From assembly GCA_013407085.1 (NCBI GenBank), contig JACCGJ010010175.1:97365-161364 (forward strand): a DNA stretch of 64,000 nucleotides. The letters run 5' to 3'. The translations under genes and the position numbers were made by a program. The notes beneath the pieces were generated by a model. The model was not told where the DNA came from, ran no database searches, and saw only the letters and a program-made list of their open reading frames with translations. This document shows positions 1-44,886 of the stretch, in pieces (positions within the stretch are counted from its first letter, which is position 1; each line of letters begins with the position of its first letter). Source of the DNA: Atriophallophorus winterbourni (Eukaryota > Platyhelminthes > Trematoda > Plagiorchiida > Microphallidae).

Positions 1-795
1 TAACGGGTCGGTATATTGGAGAAATTATTGCAAGTTTCCAATCTGTAGGAATCACTCCACTTGCCAGTGTTTGCTCGAACAAGTTAGTGAGTGGTTTGTA
101 TAGTAAACTTGCAAATTGCTTCAATATTTTCGGGTTTATTTTGTCGGCCCCAAAAGACTTTCCCGTTTTAAGATTAAATAAACCTTGGAGGACGCGTTTA
201 GAAGTGACACTTATTTCACTTAGGTTAACCGTGTTTGAAAGTGTTGGATTTGGGCTGTTTACTGCTTGTTCTATCGGGTTGAATACCGATGAATAAAACG
301 TGGCTAAAGCATCAGCACTTTCTGCTGCAGTTGCTGTTGGTCCAGCTGATGTGTTCACGGACGCTACTCCAGGTTTCACCTTAGCTTGATCGTTAACCTC
401 TGATCTCTGATGATGGGTTTTGCCGATGGTGTCGCCAAGCAATGTTTCGTACCGTTAACCACTTACGAGTTCGGCTTCTTAGTTTAAATTCAAATTTTTT
501 CTTGACTTCCTGATGACAAATTTGGAGCTCACTTCGATTGAGCTTTCGAGATTAGATATTAGCCATATCCAAAACTCATGTACGTTGCTGGTTTCCGGTT
601 GGCAGTTAAACGTGTTTTAAAGAGCATAACTCAACGCCATAGTGTTGATCCGCCTAACTCTTTTACGGGCATCATTTGTTCTTACAGCTTCAAACAGATA
701 GTCAAACTGGATAACGACGTGATCACTTAGTCCCAGTGGACTTTCGTAAGCAACGTTATCAATTAAGATTCACTAGTCGATCCTCATGTGGGAGG
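1..795 (-). mobile_element. CR1-like LINE fragment (endonuclease end and RT start)
   Basis: Read on the minus strand, this encodes the C-terminal end of an APE-type endonuclease (YESPLGLSDHVV near 705-755), a linker with VKPGV near 375, and the start of a reverse transcriptase (GKSFGADKINPKIL near 125-175, PTDWKLAIISPIY near 15-60). These are the usual order and motifs of CR1/Jockey-type ORF2. The part between about 400 and 660 is degenerate and changes frame, so the copy is dead. It runs off the left edge of the window, so the RT catalytic core is not visible. The clade call (CR1) rests on similarity to the better preserved elements at 45.9-52.2 kb. Confidence 0.8.
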
Positions 796-2202
796 TCACA
801 AAGACAGCTCACCATTTTAGTTTCTCTTATTTAAATCATCCTATGCATCTTGATTTCTTTTTGTAGCCATGGTGACCATGCTGATGCTGAACTATAAAAT
901 CACCTTAATAAATATAAGACTTGATCATCTTCCTAAGAATATAAATGACCTTGTTATTCTGTCTTACGATAAGAAAAATAGGGGAATACATGAACATAAA
1001 TATGCAATATGATAATCTGTATATCAGTAGAATACCATGTTTATTGATCATGGTCAATATGCCTTGGATTTCCGCGAATAAAATTTATTTATTTATTTAT
1101 TTATTACGATATCGTTTTTATATGATATCACACCGCATGATACTGTGGTTTCAAATTTTCCTGAAGGTTTTCGCCAATATAAAAATCCTGATGCGATATC
1201 TCAAATATTTCCTTCCAACTTCGTCACCTTATTTCGAAAAAGATATTGCCAAATAAAAAGTGTACTGTCCTAATCTAATAAAATCAATGGTGAACATTTG
1301 CATAGGTTGTTTGAGGAATAATTTCGGAGTGTCGATTTGTTCTCAATGAATGGAAGGCGTCTAGGAATTGATCTGTTTAGAATCAACTTAATCTGGAAGG
1401 GATTCAGTGAGACTAATCCAAACTGTATGCATTTACTCGGGTTTATTAAAAATATTGGTAAACTCTTGTTAACTTTGGTAAATGAACATATCAGAACTGT
1501 CTTTCTCAAAATCATTTTAAATGTAACGGTATTAAAAACGGGAGATCAATTTATCAGCAGTTGTATGCTTTGCATTGATGTAGTTTTATAAATCGGACAA
1601 TATTCTATGTCGATCAATTTGTCAGTTTTTCATCTACTCTATGTTAAGTGGAAATCAAGAAGTCGATCATTGGGCAAAACACTTGCAGGATAAAGACGTT
1701 TTCTAAAGAAAAAATGAATGCTCGTAGTAAAGACTCTACGAGTTGTAATAAAATTGCTTCTAACCGATTACTTTACATGTTGGGGTAGAGCAGATACTGC
1801 TATCACCTGCTAATCGCTGATCATCAGCTTGCAACTTACATCGTGCGACACAAAGCCATCACGGACTTGTGATGTACATCCATGGTTGACATCTACCAGA
1901 CATAGCAAACGAAAATACCACCTATTATTAAAAATATCATAAATAATATATTGTCTTCGGAACGCAATAATGTCTCACCACAACTTCTGGCGAAAGGAGA
2001 ATTTCATTTATATTTATAGTAGTTCCTGAACTAAAGACAACGTTAAAATTTTTTTTAGGAAATTTTTGCGTTTTTTGCATGATAAGACTGTATGGACATT
2101 AGATTTACATTAATACGTACCTGTGTGAATTAAATTAAATGTACTCTAAACCGCACAAATTTAAATTTAAAATGTGAATCCACACGGTTTTCTTTGTGAT
2201 CT
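796..2202. other. Upstream flank of the kinase gene, no gene recognised
   Basis: AT-rich sequence with short open frames on both strands, none with recognisable domains. It should contain the CAMK1 promoter and 5' UTR, but I see no clear TATA or other element that decides a start site. It contains one copy of a 31-bp dispersed repeat (1867-1897) found again near 54.8 kb. Confidence 0.5.
1867..1897 (+). repeat. 31-bp dispersed repeat, copy 1
   Basis: Matches 54831-54861 at 29 of 31 positions in the same orientation (core GATGTACATCCATGG). The surrounding sequence does not align obviously, so this may be the surviving core of an older repeat. Confidence 0.5.
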
Positions 2203-35154
<32,952 letters not shown>

Positions 35155-35577
35155 TTTTTTTCTTCATGCGTCGTAATGAGGAACTTTCCCAGTCGAGTGA
35201 AGAGTTCGTTTGCGTGTAACGTAAACAAAATGTTTACAACTTTTCTAAAATCAATCGCTTGCTGGAAGTCACGAGTTTCATAGTAGCCTATGCATCTCGC
35301 ACAGTATTATTCAAAATAAATCATGTTCCTCTTTCTGTTTTTTCAAAAAACTAACATTCTGATTAGCATTGAGGTGAAACCTAAAGAAGCAAGAAAGAAA
35401 TGTTGAGTACAATAAAATGATAAAACACCTTTAGTGGAAACCATTTTTAAGCCGTGAAAGTGCCGGAGGTGTTAGCAGCAAACTATCGTGTTATGGATTA
35501 ATTTTGTAGTACTTAGCGAACTTTCGATGGTTCACCCAAAGATTGGCATGTTAGAGGAATAAATGAAAGCTGAGTTA
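35155..35577 (+). other. CAMK1 3' UTR and flank
   Basis: AT-rich sequence after the stop codon. The best polyadenylation signal is AATAAA at 35315-35320, giving a 3' UTR of roughly 180 nt. Nothing else is recognised before the LINE tail at 35578. Confidence 0.6.
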
Positions 35578-38395
35578 TGTGAGATTCAAGATTCAAGATT
35601 TGTGGTGTGTACGAAATTTAAACAAATCGTTTTTTTGATGCTTGCGTCTATGTGCTTCAAAGGAGGGGCAAAAGTAATTCCCATTGTGAGATGGAGTGGG
35701 GAAATTTGGACCGAAAATATAGGTTTGGGTAATTTGTTTATCCAAGTATGTGTGTGCAAAAATGAATCACTAAGAGATTTCAATACGCTGTGGCCAACAC
35801 TGTATTATTCACCATAAAAGATCGTAACGGTTGTTTGAAGATCAGTTTTCTTTGATTATGAAACAATTTCTGGCGGTAAACTGTTCCACAAAATGCATAC
35901 ACAGACTGCGTAAATGTTGATGTTACAGTGTTAACGAGAGTGTGGGATTTGAAGGGTCGGGAGATTTGAACTAATAATAAAGAGGTGATTGAATGGGTTG
36001 GACCCCAAATGGATTATTTGATATGTTAGGATTAAGTCAGCTGGGATGCCTCTGCGCTCGAGGGTGCACAATCCAAGTCTAGTCAGTCGCTGCTCAAATG
36101 GTAGATTGCCTTATGATAAATCCTTTCGTGAAGCGACATGTCTTTTCTACCCATGGTGTCCAAGCTTGTACTGTATAGTCCACAACTGGATGTATGTATA
36201 TATTGAGTATCTTTGACCATGAGTGCGGTGGAAAACATCTGAAAATTCGTCTGAGTAAGCCGAGTACGTTGCGTGCACGCTTATAAACGGCCTCGCACTG
36301 CAGACTGTTTTTCACATTTCCGCATACCCAGATACCGAGATCTTTCTTGAGAAAGGGAAGGGCTTCCCAACTTGCAACATTTGGCACTTGTGGAATGTTT
36401 TAAATTGATCACTAGTGCAGCTTATTTAAGTCTGCTTGTAAAACTAGATAAACCTCAACAGAGTTAATCTTCGTCCAAATATTTACATCGTCGGAAAAAA
36501 GAACAAGTATACAGCGCACTAGTTTCGGTAGATAGTTTATAAATATTAAGAACAGCATTGGACCGAGTATTGAACCTTGTGGGACACCGCTCGTGGCTTC
36601 AATAGTGCGGGAAATTTCGCCATCTATTCTGACTTTCTCTTTGCGTTCAGAAAGGTAACTTACGAGCCATGTTAGTAGATTTCCAGTGACGCCAACATTC
36701 TGCACCTTATGAAGTAATAAGAAGTGATCAAGTGGATGGAAATCTTTAGATATATCTAAGTAACAGTCATGTACGGAACTCCCTTCGTCTAATGCATGCG
36801 TTCAATCGTTTAAAGTCCTGAGCAAGTTAGACAAACATGAGTGTGTATTTCTAAATCCACGTTGTGTCTCAGAAAGAATTTCGTGGCTCTCGAGGTGCCT
36901 CATAAGAGTTTCACACATTTAGCGCCTCAATGCTTTAGAAACCACTGAAAGAAGCGCCACATGGCGGTAATGGACCGTATCTGAACGACTACCACCTTTG
37001 TAGATTGGTGGAATGAATCCGGTTTTTCAGTCAGCTGGTACGATTCCTGTATTGATTGTGTGTTTAAATAAATTACTTAATGGGCCGCAAAGCTCCAACT
37101 CACATGATTTCATAAAAGCTGGCGTTATTCTTCCCCGGGTATTTTTTACTGTTTAGCCTAGGTCGATGCTTTCGCACAAACGTAGGATTCCATGACATTA
37201 TCTGTCAATCCCTCCGCTGTCTGAATAGGGAAAACTCCCGGTATAACCCTAGTCGCATTGTTTACGATCTGTAGAGTATCTTTAGATGTCGTTCAATGTG
37301 GTCTATTTGCATCCAATAGCGATATTGCTTGTCTTCGCGAATTAAGGACGGCACCTTCTTTTGGACACTTGGAAAATGTTTCCAGTATAAGTCTGTCTGA
37401 GTGATCCCGTGTGTAGCACATGCCGAATTTCGCATGGCTATCCACTTTCGCGTGCAGCTGCGGAGTTTGATAAAAATGTTCAAACTTTTCTTTTCGGTGT
37501 ATAGACTGAGTTCTCGTCTGTTTTCATATGGATGAATCTTAATATGCTGGAAAAGTGAGTTTCTGTATTCGTAAGATCCAGATGCTTCGCGAAGGACCGA
37601 GTATTCGACCCTTGCGATGAGTTTGACGTCATTAGATGCCCTCTTGGCGCTGCAAACAAATTCGAAGAACAACACACACTTAGCCCTAGTGGACTATGAT
37701 ACGGTACTGACTCGACTGCTGTTGCTTCGGATGTGGGAATCAAATCTAGGATTGAAGATTTGTCGGGGCCTCTCTGTCGACTGAAGGAATTTACTTGGTT
37801 GTAAAAGGAAATGAGATTAATAATCGCACGGAATTTGTACTCAAGTGATGCTGCGTGTGCAATCTTTTGGCGTGAAGTTGCTGATGTTTGAAATCACCCA
37901 TAATGCGTAGTTGGGCTCCGCTCAGATTTCCAGCGTTTAGCATTATTTCTAGCAAAATTTCGTGGGCGTCAGGTGAGGTATGTTAGCGGTAAATTACACC
38001 AAAGGTGCAGTTCTCTTCTATTCCAGCCGCAAGCTGCACCACATGGTATCCTGCAGCTCAAATCGTATATCAGAAACCCTTGTGCCGTGAAGACGCTCAT
38101 GTTAATACACAGCTACTCCAACGCCTGATCTTGAGCGGTCTCGCCGAAGCAGGATCATGTTGGGAATTGTCAGCTCGCAATCATTCAGCTGATCATAGAA
38201 CCACGTCTCGGTTACAGCGATAATGTCAGCAGGAAACTGATTGCTGAAATGTATTAATTCAGATAGTTCGTTTCGCAAACACTGCGCATTTGCGTATAAA
38301 CAGGTAATACTGGTTTTGGTATGTAGCGGTGGTGATAAACTTTGTGAATATTTCGAAGGACTTGGAACTCATGAGTAGTCGCAAAACACAAAGAA
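35578..38395 (-). mobile_element. CR1-like LINE, nearly full ORF2, degraded
   Basis: Minus strand, read right to left. Endonuclease: an ANAQCLRNELSEL block near 38270-38310, ADIIAVTETWF near 38190-38225, YHSPLGLS near 37690. Linker at 37262-37675. RT: GVPQGSILGPMLFLIF near 36550-36600, the active-site box as FSDDVNIW near 36480-36505 (FADD in relatives), then the C-terminal KDLGIWVCGN block near 36315. The 3' tail is (GATTCAA)n at 35581-35600. Many frame changes make it inactive. It lies just downstream of CAMK1, tail-to-tail. Confidence 0.85.
38334..38389. repeat. 55-bp direct repeat, left copy
   Basis: GATAAACTTTGTGAATATTT and the following GAAGGACTTGG...GTCGCAAAACA recur at 38755-38809 with a few differences. 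The two copies flank the 38396-38754 insert. Confidence 0.75.
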
Positions 38396-38754
38396 CGAAC
38401 TCTCCAAAGACCCTGGAACAACAATGCCTATCAGATTTAATCGGTGTCAGCTTACATTGTCAGATGGAAAGACCTGACAAGGAGATCAGATCGGTTAGAC
38501 GACCACAACAAATGTTGCTGGCTCCTTCTCGACTGATCGGGCATATGACGCTACTCAAATGTGCCAGTCTGGAGAAACACTCATGAAGGCTTAATCGCGA
38601 TTGGTCCAACGGTGGACGGTAGTTCAGACCGCAAGGTGTGAGACTACAATCGTGATGGTCCTGGGTTCGAATCAGACCCGAGACAGGATATGCACTGCTG
38701 ATAAGCTCAAATAAGAACGAAACTCGATTCCAGTGTTGCTAATTGGACCGTTGA
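38396..38754 (+). mobile_element. Insert between direct repeats, with SINE-like part
   Basis: About 360 bp flanked by the 55-bp direct repeats at 38334 and 38755. Its right half carries a tRNA-like Pol III promoter. The flanking repeats are longer than normal target-site duplications, so the structure could also come from an unequal duplication of ORF1 sequence. Confidence 0.45.
38596..38690 (+). promoter_or_regulatory. tRNA-like Pol III promoter (A and B boxes), SINE candidate
   Basis: TAGTTCAGACCG at 38620-38631 resembles an A box, and GGTTCGAATCA at 38664-38674 matches the B-box consensus at 10 of 11 positions, 44 bp apart as in tRNAs. I cannot fold a complete cloverleaf by eye, so this is more likely a tRNA-derived SINE head than a working tRNA gene. 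Confidence 0.5.
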
Positions 38755-39145
38755 GATAAACTTTGTGAATATTTCGAAGGACTTGGTGCTGATGAGTGGT
38801 CGCAAAACATGTGGATAGTGTCTACTGGTCCGACCCAATGAAAGCCGGACCGTTGTGGTTTTTTGAACCGTCTTATGAGTTTGATTTTCCACGGCAATGC
38901 TTCAGCTTGTGTTTCTGAGGCTCTCTTTAGTGGGCCAAGTATGTCTGCGAAGTCTGTTATAGCACTTGTTAGGAAAGGGAGTTTAAATGAATTTGGTGCG
39001 TCCCTTTTGTAATTCGATGAAGGTACTTACAACGACACACTCCAGCGTTCCTATAGTTTCTGCTATGTAGAGCCACTGTTTTTAGTCGTGTTGTTGTTGT
39101 TCTTTAACAGCCTCCATCGTATTAGCAACCTCTAGAAGGCCTAGA
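38755..39145 (-). other. Unassigned minus-strand coding-like stretch
   Basis: Includes the right direct-repeat copy (38755-38809). A minus-strand frame over about 38815-39010 reads SFKLPFLTSAITDFADILG, then LPWKIKLIRRFKK and GFHWVGPVDTI. This looks coding in composition but I do not recognise it; it may be ORF1 of the element at 35578-38395, whose ORF2 follows in the same orientation. Confidence 0.4.
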
Positions 39146-40936
39146 TTCAAAGTACGCCACTTGTAAATTCTAGTGGGCTGGATAGTGCCCCATCAACTCT
39201 AACCCTGATGAATCTATCAGTGAATTAATCCTGTATCCAGGACAATAATCTGCACCCACCCCGAGCTGCTCCAATTTTTATAGCAGTATGCTGTGGTTAA
39301 CACGGTCAAAAGCTTTAGACATATCCAAGTAACAAGCATGAATAGGGTATCCATTATCCACGGCTCGAGTCCAGTTACCAAGAGTTATAAGTAAATTGCT
39401 GAGACAGGAGTGTCTTGTTTTAAATCTGTGCTGTACGATGGAAATGTTTGAAAAGTTAATGTGCTACAAATCATTCGAAAATTTTAGAGACCACTGGCAA
39501 CAACGTGACTGGTTTGTAGATAGACACATCGGATCGGTTCCCACCACGGTATATCAGAGTGATTAAACCACTTTTTCTGTCACTAGAAACCTTGGCACAA
39601 CTCAATGACAGGTTGAAAAGATCAGAGAGTGGGGAGAATAGAGCATGGGCGTGTTGTTTTAGGAGGAAAAGTGTTATTTCATCAGCACCAGGCGATATTT
39701 TATATTTAACACGAGTAGCCTTACCAGGAAACTTTCGGGTTTCACAGTGATTTAGTGTATCTTGTTAATTTGTGATCTAAATGAAGGCAAAACATAATAT
39801 AACCGCTCGTTAGGGTAGAACACTCTAGAGTTAGATTGAGTGAGTTCGTTGGCGGCTTCGAGAGCAGTGGATGTGGTTCCAGTCGTAGTAAGTAAATCGG
39901 AAACGCCTGGCTTTACCATGGCCTTTCTGTTCATGATCTGGAAGAGGAGCTTCGGCTTTGTTCAATTTTATCCATCAGATTTATTTGATACTCTTCTTTA
40001 TCCTCCTGGAAAAATTTAGTAGTTTGTTCTCAGCAAACAGTATGATTCCAAATATTCAGGTGTTGTCCGAAGTATTTGGCTTCTCTTCAAACAACACAGT
40101 TTCTCACCTTTATCCATTTCCGCGTTCGACTCCGAATCACTAATTTGAATCCCTTTTTCAGTTTTTTGAAACATATTTAGAGTGGAGTTCTACTTTTTGG
40201 TTGATTTTTTGAAGTATTGATGTTGTACATCAGTGTTAATAGGTGCCCAGTCGGTGACTTCTTGAAGGGCCATTGATAATGCAACCGTATCGATTTTTCT
40301 TATAAATTTCTGAGCATCACTAGTAGAAAACAATGACTACATGATCACTCTTTCCAAGTGGTGCTTCATAGCGGATATCCTCGATGACATTTTCCTCGCT
40401 CATCAGAACAAGATCGAGTATGCACGGTGTGTTTATGTCTCTTAAGCAAGTGCTGCCTAAGATGTGGTTAAAAAAAGGAATTTCGTTGAACATTTTGCAG
40501 AATAAATGATCACTAGAATTCACCGGTAGAATCTCGCTTTTTAATAAATTCAGTAGAATAAAGTCAACCATGATCAGGACATTGTTTTTATATCTGGAAA
40601 CAACCATCTGAGTTTTCTCATGTAAACTAGCATTGTATGCTTCGTCTGCTGATGGCGGTCCGTAAATCACACCAACAACACAGTTTTCACCTCTGAACAC
40701 CAAAATGTGTCTTCCAGTATCAAATCGTTATCCGTGATTTCTTTGAACGTGAGGTGTTGATCATAGCACAAAGTAACACCTCTTCCTCCACGGTCCATAC
40801 GATCACGATGAAAAAGAAACATGTTTGGAATGGAAATTTCCTCCTCGGCTAATTGCTCATTGAACCAGGTTTCCGTAAGGCTATCAGGATTGGTGAATAT
40901 TTTTCACGAAGCTCGATTAGCTCGAGTAATTTATTG
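39146..40936 (-). mobile_element. CR1-like LINE, endonuclease to mid-RT, 3' part missing
   Basis: Minus strand. Endonuclease: EISIPNMFLFHRDR near 40790-40830, GVIYGPPSADEAY near 40640-40690, CILDLVLMSEENV near 40400-40440, LGKSDHVVIVFY near 40320-40360. Linker: VKPGVSDL near 39900. RT start: SPGADEITLFLLK near 39650-39690. The reading stops at FIRVRVDGALSS...FTSGV near 39150-39200, just before the GVPQGS box, so the catalytic FADD region and the tail are lost. Multiple stops. Confidence 0.8.
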
Positions 40937-41420
40937 TATCAAACATTTAGTTTTAAACTCATGCAGCTAGTAGAGTGAGCAACGGTTGAAGGTAAACTGT
41001 TCCAAGTAAAACAGATACGGACAGAGTAAAAATACCTTCGACAGTTCAGGGGTACCACCAGCGTATAATCGTGGGTCCGATAATTCCGCGTATCCCTTCG
41101 CGTTAATAGACTCTGTAAGGAGTGGTTTGAGGTATAAAATACTTTGTACACTAGGATAAGGTCTCCTCTGGTTCGTCTATAGGGAATGTCCAACAGATTC
41201 ATGTGAGCTATCCTTTCTTTAAAAGGCCTGTTCCGGGTACTGAGAACTAGTTTCGTTGAGCGGTGATAGATTCACTACAACAGTTCTACAACTTTCTAGA
41301 GCCACGGAGACGACGACTGCACAGCGTATTCATGATCCGTGGGAAGATCTTGGAAGAAAATTCCCCGAATACCCGTTGAGTAGCTTTACGACACGTGTTG
41401 CTTTGTAAATGTGTGTAAAT
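40937..41420 (-). mobile_element. CR1-like LINE, RT C-terminal fragment
   Basis: Minus strand. An 87-codon frame contains RRTRGDLILVYKV, then NCRRYFYSVRICFTWNSLP and TVAHSTS. It is most like the fragment at 12832-13680. It joins the preceding endonuclease fragment abruptly at about 40936, so the two are separate insertions, and it lacks the 3' tail. Confidence 0.8.
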
Positions 41421-42724
41421 GCTATTAATATCATGTATACTAGTAATCAACTTAATTAAATGTCATGTTATGTTGAAGAAAGCACATAAGGAGATTCAGT
41501 CAAAGTATTTAATAGTTCGTATATATTATAGCCCCAATGTGACCGAAGACTTCAACTTTTGATGAATTGTGCACAACTCGAAAATCTTTATAATTCTGTG
41601 AATATGGTGAGCGAAAATGTGGAACCATATAATCTACGTGTGCCCGATTCAAGTTGGAATGACCACAGAATGGAAGACGCTCGGAATATCATAGATACAA
41701 GTATAATCCACTTCCTGCTTGGTCGAGCGTTAAACCTTCTCCAGTACATCAGTACAACTTGAGATCAGTTAGATCGCTCAATTTGGGTTTATTAATTATT
41801 AAACTGGTTCTTTGTATGATGTGCTTTAGAAAACACATTAATTTGAAATATCAACCGTACTTTTTCCTGCGATGTGAGGTGTACATTGGATTGGCGCCAA
41901 CCCATGAAATTAGGTTGCTCTACGCTGGTGTATATACTACAAAGGATCGGAAAATCTGTTTATGAGCTTGTAAGAAAGGAAACGGCTTCTCAGGGTTCTT
42001 TTGTCCTTGAGGGTGCTCAGCGTTGGGCATCGACTAACTCAGTTCTGCCATGAAATGTAAACTAAAACTATATTTTAATAATTGAGCTGCGATACTTGGG
42101 TCATAAAATGCGAAAAAACATGTTTACGTACGTAGCCATTAGGGCACGCTTTTCAAGAAAACATTGTGAAAGGTTTTGAGCTGGGGAAATGTAACCTATT
42201 CACACAAACTGCAGTGTGACATTTGTAAACGTGATTTTGTATCCATCCCCAAACATATCCTAATGGTAGCGGGTTCGTGCAGTGTATTTCAGAATAAATA
42301 ATGTTTGACTCTACCGAATGCAGATACCAGCATCAAACACAGTCGGAAAATCTTTTAAACTGGATAGGAAATTGGTTGTAGATGGATGAGACTTGTTAAA
42401 TACACAATAAACAACCAGACGGAATTATTTACAATTTGTACCGTTCTTAGCACCTTTTCATAATAGGGTGATTTCAGATCGATTTTTGTACTTCGACACC
42501 ATTTCAGCCTTCATAAAATGACGAAAATATTCTTACCAGATTTCAAGTGGTAGTGCGCATTGAAAGCTTCTAAGTAGCATAAAATATTTTCTCATCGACA
42601 TCAGCAGTTGATTAAATGGACTAAGTGAAGCCGGATACATTTTCAAAAGCAAATACTGCTGGTTAAACATTAGTACTTCCATTATCACTGGGTGCAAAAT
42701 CGACGGGTTATGTTTGTTCTTATG
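41421..42724. other. No gene recognised
   Basis: AT-rich sequence. The longest plus-strand frames (41559-41762, 41759-41965) have no recognisable domain. I see no ribozyme or LINE motif. Confidence 0.5.
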
Positions 42725-43793
42725 TGTGTAAATAAAATCAAAATAAATGGGACGAATATAGGTTATTAATAGTTGGGGCAAAATTTGGATTAGTTGTCAT
42801 ATAATCGTCAAGATTCGATTTGAATAAATTGTTTGAGCTTACCAAATCGGAAAGTAGGGAATTTCAAACAAAGCACATGCACCGAATAAAAATACCTGCG
42901 GCAGTTCCGTTTGGAATGTGGTATTTCCAACTTGCAACCATGGCCACGGCTGTTGCTGGAAGTTCGAAGGGGGAATAATAAGTCCAGGGGGTGGAAAACA
43001 ACAGTAAGTATTTTGTATGCGAGGATGACATCACCTCGCATTCTCATTTGCGCATGTGTCCTCAGCTCCATTCGTTTGAGTCTCCCGGCGAATGGCATAT
43101 TTTCGAGTCCAATGACAAGTTTAGAAGCTCTCCGGTATATGGGATCCAGAAGTAATATGTCTTTTTGGAGCCATAGTGTCCAGGCTTGTGCGACATAATC
43201 AAGAACCGGGTGTATATATGTGTTCATCATGAGAGGAAAACCCCCGGGGGGGAAACGTCCAAATATTCGCCGTAACATGCCGAGCAGCCGAGGCGCAGTT
43301 TTATAAATGGCTTCGTATTGTAGACCATTTTTTAAACTATCGCAAATCCAGACACCCAGGACCTTTTCTTCTTCGGTGTACTCCAGGTGTATGTCGCCGA
43401 GCTTGTATTAAGAGGAAAAGCCAAGGTCACTACCAATCTGAATCATCTTCGACTTTTGCATAATCAATGACAGTTTATTTTCGGATGACCGGTTGAACAA
43501 AGCATTCAAATCGTTTTGCAGCAAAATACTATCATCATCATTGCTGATTTGCCTCCATACTTTTATATCGTCAGCAAACAATACCATCTTCCTGTCATTT
43601 GGTATTGGTATATCATTCATATAGACTAGAAACAGTATTGGTCCAAGCACTGAGCCTTCTGGAACTCCGCCAGTGACATCGATGTTCTTCGATAATAGGC
43701 CGTCCACACGAACTCGGATGTGTCTGTTCCTGAGGTAATCTCTTAACAATTCATATAGATGCCTTTCCCTACACACTTGGCAGCCACCCGCTT
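42725..43793 (-). mobile_element. CR1-like LINE, RT core to C-terminus
   Basis: Minus strand. LLRDYLRNRHIRVRVDG near 43700-43760, GVPEGSVLGPILFLVYMND near 43610-43670, the catalytic box FADDIKVW near 43560, LSLIMQKSKM near 43450, then a frame break and LRRIFGRFPP with AWTLWLQKD at 43130-43278. The RT core is well kept apart from P-to-E in GVPQG. It meets the plus-strand fragment head-to-head at about 43793. Confidence 0.85.
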
Positions 43794-44640
43794 GAATGGA
43801 GTACATCACAAAAAGATCTCGGAATCTTGGTGTCTGGCACTTTGAAGAACAGCCTACAGTGCGAAGCCGTCTACAAGCGTGCGTGCAACTTGCTAGGTTT
43901 ACTGAAACGCATTTTCGGACGTTTCCCACCACACTCACTCGCGAAATTATTAAACACTTACATACATCCTGTCGTTGACTACGCTGTATAAGCTTGGACG
44001 CCATGGATGGAAAAAACATCTCGCTCCTCGAAAGAATTTATCACAAGGCAACCAAAATGGTTACCGGATTGAATAATTTACCCTTTGAGCAGCGACTGAC
44101 CAAACTTGGACTGTGCACCCTCGAGCGCAGGCGTATCCTACACGACCTCACTCTGACATATCGAATCATCTACGCGAAATCCCACCCTATCAAACACCTC
44201 TTCAAGTTTGGTTCGGTTGTCCCCACACGCAGCCACCCTTTGACCCTTCGAATCCCACACTCACGATTGAATTGTCGTCGTCACTTCTTCGCTGTTCGTG
44301 TATGCTTCTTGTGGAATAGCTTGCCGACAGATATTGTTACCTCAGCGAACGAGCACATCTTTAAACAGAGGTTACGAAACCTTATGTTGAGAACTACTGC
44401 GTTGGCCCCTACATATTGATATTTATATTTTTTTAAAGCACGGAACTACCGTCCATCCAAAGATTCTTTTCCCTCAGTCTGTGTCGCCATTGAGGATTAT
44501 ATTTGCTCCACCTATGAAGAACACGGATATGATCATACAAGTAACGATTTTTTTAAAAAATTTATACGTATATCCTATGGTACTGTACAGCAATTTGCTT
44601 TTTTTAACTATAAATCTTGAATCTTGTATCTTGAATCTTG
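43794..44640 (+). mobile_element. CR1-like LINE, RT C-terminus and complete 3' tail
   Basis: Starts at the RNLGVWHFEEQ segment (a frame-shifted EKDLGIW block), then LLERIYHKATKMVTGL, NCRRHFFAVRVCFLWNSLP and HIFKQRLRN up to a stop at 44417. The 3' UTR runs to 44640 and ends in the tandem tail TAAATCTTGAATCTTG, with a preceding ATCCTATGGTACTG box shared by several elements here. Confidence 0.85.
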
Positions 44641-44886
44641 GGTGGGTGAGTTGATTTGTTCCGGTTGATATTGATTCAGTGACAGAATCGAAAATTATAT
44701 CACGTTCTTGATTCGGATCTTGTTCGATTTCGGATCTAACAATATTTGCGTTGTCTCGTACTTTGACGCTGGGATTAGATAAGATAACCCCTTTCGGTAA
44801 ACATTGTTTCAAGGCTGTCCATGTGCATCTTAGTCTATTGACGCTGTTTAAAAAGATCACCTTCAGTGGATTTGGACCAGTTCCAT
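44641..44886 (-). mobile_element. LINE ORF1 fragment
   Basis: Minus strand. GPNPLKVIFLNSVNRL and WTALKQCLPKGVILSNPSV align with GPKPLRITFLTND and WKKAKRALPKDARLSPPKP of the ORF1 remnant at 49.1-49.3 kb. It is cut at the right by the 3' tail of another element. Confidence 0.7.

Noticed and set aside
38596..38690. A working tRNA gene
   Set aside because: A and B boxes are present, but I could not fit acceptor and anticodon stems; a SINE head is more likely.
41559..41965. Host gene exons in the gap between LINEs
   Set aside because: Two overlapping short frames without recognisable domain or splice pattern.
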